From assembly GCA_024401275.1 (NCBI GenBank), contig JAKSLJ010000011.1, positions 19,619 through 83,618 on the forward strand: a stretch of DNA of 64,000 nt, given 5' to 3'. The translations under genes were made by a program, and so were the position numbers. Numbering within the stretch: position 1 is the stretch's first letter; every line of letters begins with the position of its first letter. The stretch comes from Bacteroidaceae bacterium. GTDB taxonomy: Bacteria; Bacteroidota; Bacteroidia; Bacteroidales; Bacteroidaceae. Below, piece after piece: positions 63,787 through 64,000 of this stretch. The notes below the pieces were generated by a model. That model was not told the DNA's origin and ran no database searches. It saw only the letters and a program-made list of their open reading frames with translations.

Positions 63787-64000
63787 ATGTCACCTGTACA
63801 AACATCAAAAATGACAAACTGGCGTTGGTGGATCTGTGGTCTTCTCTTCGTGGCTACTACAGTTAACTATCTCGATCGTCAGGTACTTTCGCTCACAGCG
63901 AAGGAATTTATCTATCCAGATTTCCACTGGACAGACGAAGACTATGGTAACATTACCGCTTACTTCTCTATTTTCTATGCAATCTGTATGCTCTTCGCAG
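63787..64000 (+). CDS. MFS transporter, N-terminal part
   Basis: Begins at ATG 63787 and runs off the window after 71 codons. The start TNWRWWICGLLFVATTVNYL, then DRQVLSL, is typical of the anion:cation symporter (hexuronate/phthalate) branch of the major facilitator superfamily, with the DR motif after the first helix. Members carry hexuronates or other organic acids with protons. The rest of the gene is needed to be surer. Confidence 0.78.
   Translation, partial: MSPVQTSKMTNWRWWICGLLFVATTVNYLDRQVLSLTAKEFIYPDFHWTDEDYGNITAYFSIFYAICMLFA

Noticed and set aside
1-64000. tRNA genes, rRNA genes, CRISPR arrays, replication origin or prophage
   Set aside because: No tRNA-like cloverleaf, rRNA stretch, spaced direct repeats of CRISPR type, DnaA-box cluster or phage structural gene was recognised by eye; a tRNAscan or covariance search would be decisive.

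Overview
The window is a chromosomal segment of a Bacteroidales bacterium, most likely Prevotellaceae. The evidence is: promoters of the Bacteroidetes type (TTTG, 18-20 bp, TAnnTTTG) instead of sigma70 boxes; little Shine-Dalgarno signal; a type IX secretion C-terminal domain; many proteins of families largely restricted to Bacteroidetes (DUF4924, DUF4421, DUF4738, DUF4834, PorT-like barrels, HU/SPOR fusions); Na+-NQR; and the methylmalonyl-CoA (succinate-propionate) pathway. No rRNA, tRNA or CRISPR array was seen.

Layout. 1-2.9 kb: end of a Na+-NQR operon (nqrD partial, nqrE, nqrF) and a DUF4924 gene. 2.9-9.6 kb: BASS-type transporter with a Gfo/Idh/MocA oxidoreductase, PPi-dependent phosphofructokinase, GH25 lysozyme, and a six-hairpin-glycosidase-like protein. 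9.6-15.7 kb (minus): rarA, DUF4421 protein, a second oxidoreductase, ttcA-like gene, recN. 15.8-19.8 kb: mutA-mutB, methylmalonyl-CoA mutase. 19.8-20.6 kb: a non-coding island full of short repeats. 20.6-31.8 kb: M13 peptidase, DMT transporter, C69 dipeptidase, RluA-family pseudouridine synthase, TPR protein, GH51 arabinofuranosidase, glycine-zipper lipoprotein, FKBP lipoprotein, carboxynorspermidine synthase. 31.9-35.6 kb (minus): acetyltransferase, DUF4738 lipoprotein, PorT-like barrel, periplasmic-binding protein. 35.8-46.6 kb: T9SS cargo protein, uvrA, ddh, gamma-carbonic anhydrase, greA, HIT protein, small barrel, nucleotidyltransferase, ATP-type pfkA, nhaD. 46.8-51.4 kb: an insertion-sequence graveyard with one intact IS. 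51.5-59.3 kb (minus): ilvC, acyl-ACP thioesterase, DUF1846 protein, biotin carrier, carboxyltransferase, methylmalonyl-CoA epimerase, FHA protein, HU/SPOR protein. 59.4-64 kb: DUF4834, ClC channel, Sua5, lipoprotein, trxB and the start of an MFS transporter.

Together the metabolic genes fit an anaerobe that ferments sugars to succinate and propionate. It has two phosphofructokinases (PPi and ATP types), the mutase, epimerase and a carboxyltransferase/biotin carrier for methylmalonyl-CoA, and sodium-linked energetics (Na+-NQR, NhaD, BASS).

The least ordinary feature is a set of short-unit repeat families at gene borders: a long GGGCGA hairpin, 7-nt units of two kinds, a 9-nt unit, a 22-nt unit and a 26-bp palindrome. 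Two of these families also occur inside reading frames: a 30-nt unit three times in the linker of uvrA, and a 7-nt-unit hairpin just before the catalytic motif of the RluA-family enzyme. I treat this as the best candidate for undescribed biology in the window.
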